From: Hondaea fermentalgiana
Taxonomy: Eukaryota; Sar; Bigyra; Thraustochytrida; Thraustochytriidae
NCBI GenBank assembly: GCA_014084085.1
Contig: NPFB01000008.1
Location: 578,547-594,388 of the forward strand
DNA: 15,842 bases
Direction: 5' to 3'
Shown: positions 13,585 to 15,842 of the stretch, piece by piece
Layout: every line of letters begins with the position of its first letter
Numbering within the stretch: position 1 is the stretch's first letter
Position numbers and translations under genes: made by a program
Notes under the pieces: generated by a model
The model's database searches: none
Told to the model about the DNA's origin: nothing
What the model saw: only the letters and a program-made list of their open reading frames with translations

Positions 13585-15842
13585 TCAGCGGGCGGTCCTG
13601 ATGCGCTCGATGAGCTCCTTGTAAAAGGCCTCTGCCAGGTACAGGCGACGCTGGAAAGGCATGGACTCCGTCTCCTTGAAGAGATGCTTGGCCGATGCCG
13701 GAGCAGCATTAATGTATGCGGAGAAAGGGGCGAACCCCGGACGATTCGGATCACTCTCGTGCACAACCAAAATAGGTTTCTCCTCTTGCAATGCCGTTTC
13801 CAGCTCCATGGTTACGGCACCTTCGAACACGGTCTTGGAAAGGAAGAGTACGTAGAACTTGGATTCTCGGATACCTCGCTTCATTGCATCCTCTGCGAGA
13901 TTGCCCTTGGTTTCCTGGTCAATCCAGACACGAAGCCCACGATTGCGAAGCTTTTCCGCCATGAGATTGCAAGCATCGCCTGCGTCATACTGGCGATGAC
14001 TCAAAAAGACGTGGTACTTGAGCCCAGCAGGCAGCGGGATATTCGCCTGTTCCACGATCCCAGTGTCCTTTTCGTCTTCGGTCAGCGAACCATCCTCGAA
14101 GAAGGGGTCAAAGTCGGCGACAGAAGCATTTCCTACGCCAACCAACGCGACTGTGGCTGCCGCTGCCTTGCGAGCGTCGACCAATTCCTCATACTCGACG
14201 AGTGCGAAAGGGTCGTTGGGTGATTGCAAACGCAGTTGCCAAGGCAAACCCTTGAAAACGGCGTCACGCGCTCCAAGGAACATGCTAATGAGAGTCTTGA
14301 GCGTGCTTGCCGGGGCTTCTGTCCCAGGAACCATGATGAGCCGAATCTGATCTCCTTCGTCCTCCAAGGCAAACTCCGACAAACCAAAACGAATGATAGC
14401 GTGCCGTCCCGCAAGGCGCGGGGGATGACGAAGCACACCCAAATCGCCGCTGTGCTTGGCACAAAGCGAAAGAAGACGTGCAAAGACACCATCAGGGAGA
14501 AAGTATTCGGAAAAGTCCAACACGCAGGTGAGCCCGCTCCGAACGCTTGCAATGTCTTGTTCGAGTTTGCGGTCCGTCGAGTTCTTGAGCAGACTGCTCA
14601 CCAAGAAAAGCGTCTCATCTTGGCGGCCCCTCGTCAGCGCCTCTTCTGGAAACGCCCAGTTTGACATCAGCATCGTCTCATGCATGAACTCCCGCAGATA
14701 GTCGACTTCTTCGTCATTCCACAGAAACCTCAGCAGACTGAGCGTGGCGATGCCGCGTTTGCGCAGCACTGCAAAGTCTTTCTTGAGACCAGAGTTCTGC
14801 AGTTCGCGATTGTAGTGCATCTGATTGACGTGGATCTTGTCCGCAATCACGCGCGAAAGCTTGTCCAAGAGCCACTGCGGATTCAGAACGACCTTGTCGT
14901 GCAAGGTGTCCGTTGCGCGGAGATGGACGAGCATGCCGAGCTCGTGGAAGAAGCTCAAGAGCTCGTCGGTCTGATCACCGGCGTGGTACTTGGTCGCGAG
15001 TTCTTGCACTGTATCAAAAGGCACATAATCGCAGTCCAGCTTTAGCAGGTCGTCCAACACCTTGAGCCAGCGCAGCGAGATCTTCCGCGAGACGGCCTCG
15101 AGCGACGATGCGCTTGCTTCGACAGCAGCGCGCAATTCCGAGGCACGATTTGGCTCGGGGCTCATGTTGTCGATAGGAAAGAAGCTCAAGCTTGCTCTCG
15201 AATTGGGCACGATGTTTTCGTTTTCGTGAACAGACAGATATTCGATGAGGATATCCTCCACCTCGTTGGCGTCAACTGCCGTCTTGTCATAGTGTGTGCC
15301 CACCAGAATAATGGGTGCAGCTGGCGCATGCAGCTTGATCGAGTTGAGCCAAAAGGAAAGGTACTCCACGGCTTGGTCTTGCTTGAAGAGGAGTTCCTGC
15401 ATGTCGAAGACGACCAAGAAGACGCCACCCTCGCGCGTGAGGAAAATGTGGTGTAGCGCGTAAAAGACCTCCTGGCCCGCATAGTCCCAGATCGTAAAGA
15501 TGATCTTCTGGCCCGATTGCGTCTTGCCGGCCATGTTTCTGATCTCTGCTATGTCGAATCGTCGCGCCACCTCGGCCTCGGGCACCAGTTCTACCTGCAC
15601 CTCTGCCGCGAAAGGCCGCGCGGCAGAAGAACGTCGGCGTCCAAAGACGACATTTGAAATGCCTTGGGAGACGCGCCTGGGCATCGATTGCCTCTTCTTG
15701 CTTCTGGGTTGCTCTTCTTGCACGGCCATGCGCAGCGCCGCCACGCGGTACGCCTGGCGTTCAAAGCCGCTGTCGAATTCCTCTTCCCGCCACGACTCTG
15801 CATCGGTGCGCTTGAGCTCGACGCCCACCGTCGAGAGGTGCT
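13585..15842 (-). CDS. Roco-family protein (Roc GTPase-COR) with C-terminal TIR domain, N-terminus outside window
   Basis: The frame runs off the window end: codons upstream of the GTG at 15828 stay open, and STVGVELK there looks like the switch I (G2) region, so the P-loop and any LRRs lie just outside. Visible: 751 residues. Roc domain: G3 IWDYAGQEVFY (Asp codon 15484-15486) and G4 GTHYDK (Asp codon 15286-15288), with the THxD form typical of Roco proteins rather than NKxD. A basic insert of about 80-90 residues separates switch I from G3. COR domain, about 15100-14170: RWLKVLDDLLKL, FDTVQELATKY, FFHELGMLVHL, VVLNPQWLLDKL. An acidic linker leads to a TIR domain, about 14025-13620: KYHVFLSHRQYDAGDACNLM, GLRVWIDQE, IRESKFYVLFLSKTVFEG and VTMELETALQEEKPILVV. 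The Glu of VTMEL (codon 13804-13806) aligns with the catalytic Glu of NAD-cleaving TIRs such as SARM1. Roc-COR units dimerise and switch on nucleotide binding; TIR domains signal by assembly or NAD hydrolysis. The combined role is inferred to be stress, immune or cell-death signalling in the cytosol. Confidence 0.9.
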   Translation of the reverse strand, partial: HLSTVGVELKRTDAESWREEEFDSGFERQAYRVAALRMAVQEEQPRSKKRQSMPRRVSQGISNVVFGRRRSSAARPFAAEVQVELVPEAEVARRFDIAEIRNMAGKTQSGQKIIFTIWDYAGQEVFYALHHIFLTREGGVFLVVFDMQELLFKQDQAVEYLSFWLNSIKLHAPAAPIILVGTHYDKTAVDANEVEDILIEYLSVHENENIVPNSRASLSFFPIDNMSPEPNRASELRAAVEASASSLEAVSRKISLRWLKVLDDLLKLDCDYVPFDTVQELATKYHAGDQTDELLSFFHELGMLVHLRATDTLHDKVVLNPQWLLDKLSRVIADKIHVNQMHYNRELQNSGLKKDFAVLRKRGIATLSLLRFLWNDEEVDYLREFMHETMLMSNWAFPEEALTRGRQDETLFLVSSLLKNSTDRKLEQDIASVRSGLTCVLDFSEYFLPDGVFARLLSLCAKHSGDLGVLRHPPRLAGRHAIIRFGLSEFALEDEGDQIRLIMVPGTEAPASTLKTLISMFLGARDAVFKGLPWQLRLQSPNDPFALVEYEELVDARKAAAATVALVGVGNASVADFDPFFEDGSLTEDEKDTGIVEQANIPLPAGLKYHVFLSHRQYDAGDACNLMAEKLRNRGLRVWIDQETKGNLAEDAMKRGIRESKFYVLFLSKTVFEGAVTMELETALQEEKPILVVHESDPNRPGFAPFSAYINAAPASAKHLFKETESMPFQRRLYLAEAFYKELIERIRTAR

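Noticed and set aside
1..15842. tRNA, rRNA or CRISPR arrays
   Set aside because: By eye I found no tRNA B-box with a foldable cloverleaf, no rRNA-like sequence and no regularly spaced repeats; a covariance-model scan would be decisive.

Overview
The window is from a eukaryotic nuclear genome. It carries a myotubularin, the catalytic subunit of DNA polymerase delta, a vacuolar-type serine carboxypeptidase, a spliceosomal EFTUD2/Snu114 fragment and a Roc-COR-TIR protein. Genes are densely packed and GC-rich. The larger ones are uninterrupted by introns over 1.8-3.4 kb, and intergenic regions are AT-richer. A gene-dense, intron-poor protist, possibly a stramenopile such as a thraustochytrid, fits best. 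That placement is inference and I hold it loosely.

Layout. 107-2683 (+) is an apparently active myotubularin lipid phosphatase. Convergent to it, 2840-4675 (-) is a secreted or lysosomal S10 carboxypeptidase with an EGF-like module behind the peptidase. An 856-base divergent interval, rich in simple repeats, separates it from 5532-8906 (+), a full-length POLD1. From 9279 to 10321 the minus strand carries a 206-codon orphan gene. Upstream of it lie coding-like segments that change frame, suggesting a spliced or decaying gene. 10827-11729 (+) encodes an unrecognised four-helix membrane protein. 11730-12532 is AT-rich and non-coding and ends in a candidate 495-base inverted-repeat element flanked by GAGTCT direct repeats. 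The right-hand repeat is the exact point where homology to EFTUD2 begins (12533-13270, +): only the C-terminal quarter of that GTPase is present, with a novel Ser/Asp/Gly tail. Finally 13585-15842 (-) is the C-terminal 751 residues of a Roco protein (Roc GTPase-COR) ending in a TIR domain; its N-terminus lies beyond the window.

The housekeeping genes (myotubularin, carboxypeptidase, POLD1) show no functional link beyond proximity. The accessory half (9.2-15.8 kb) is the interesting part: orphan genes, a possible transposon or introner-like element at a gene breakpoint, and a TIR-bearing Roco protein that could be a GTPase-controlled NAD-consuming immune or cell-death effector.

Several of the longest open frames begin at GTG. 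In a eukaryote I have moved those starts to the first in-frame ATG: carboxypeptidase 4675, POLD1 5532, membrane protein 10827. The EFTUD2 fragment and the Roco gene are treated as lacking a visible start.
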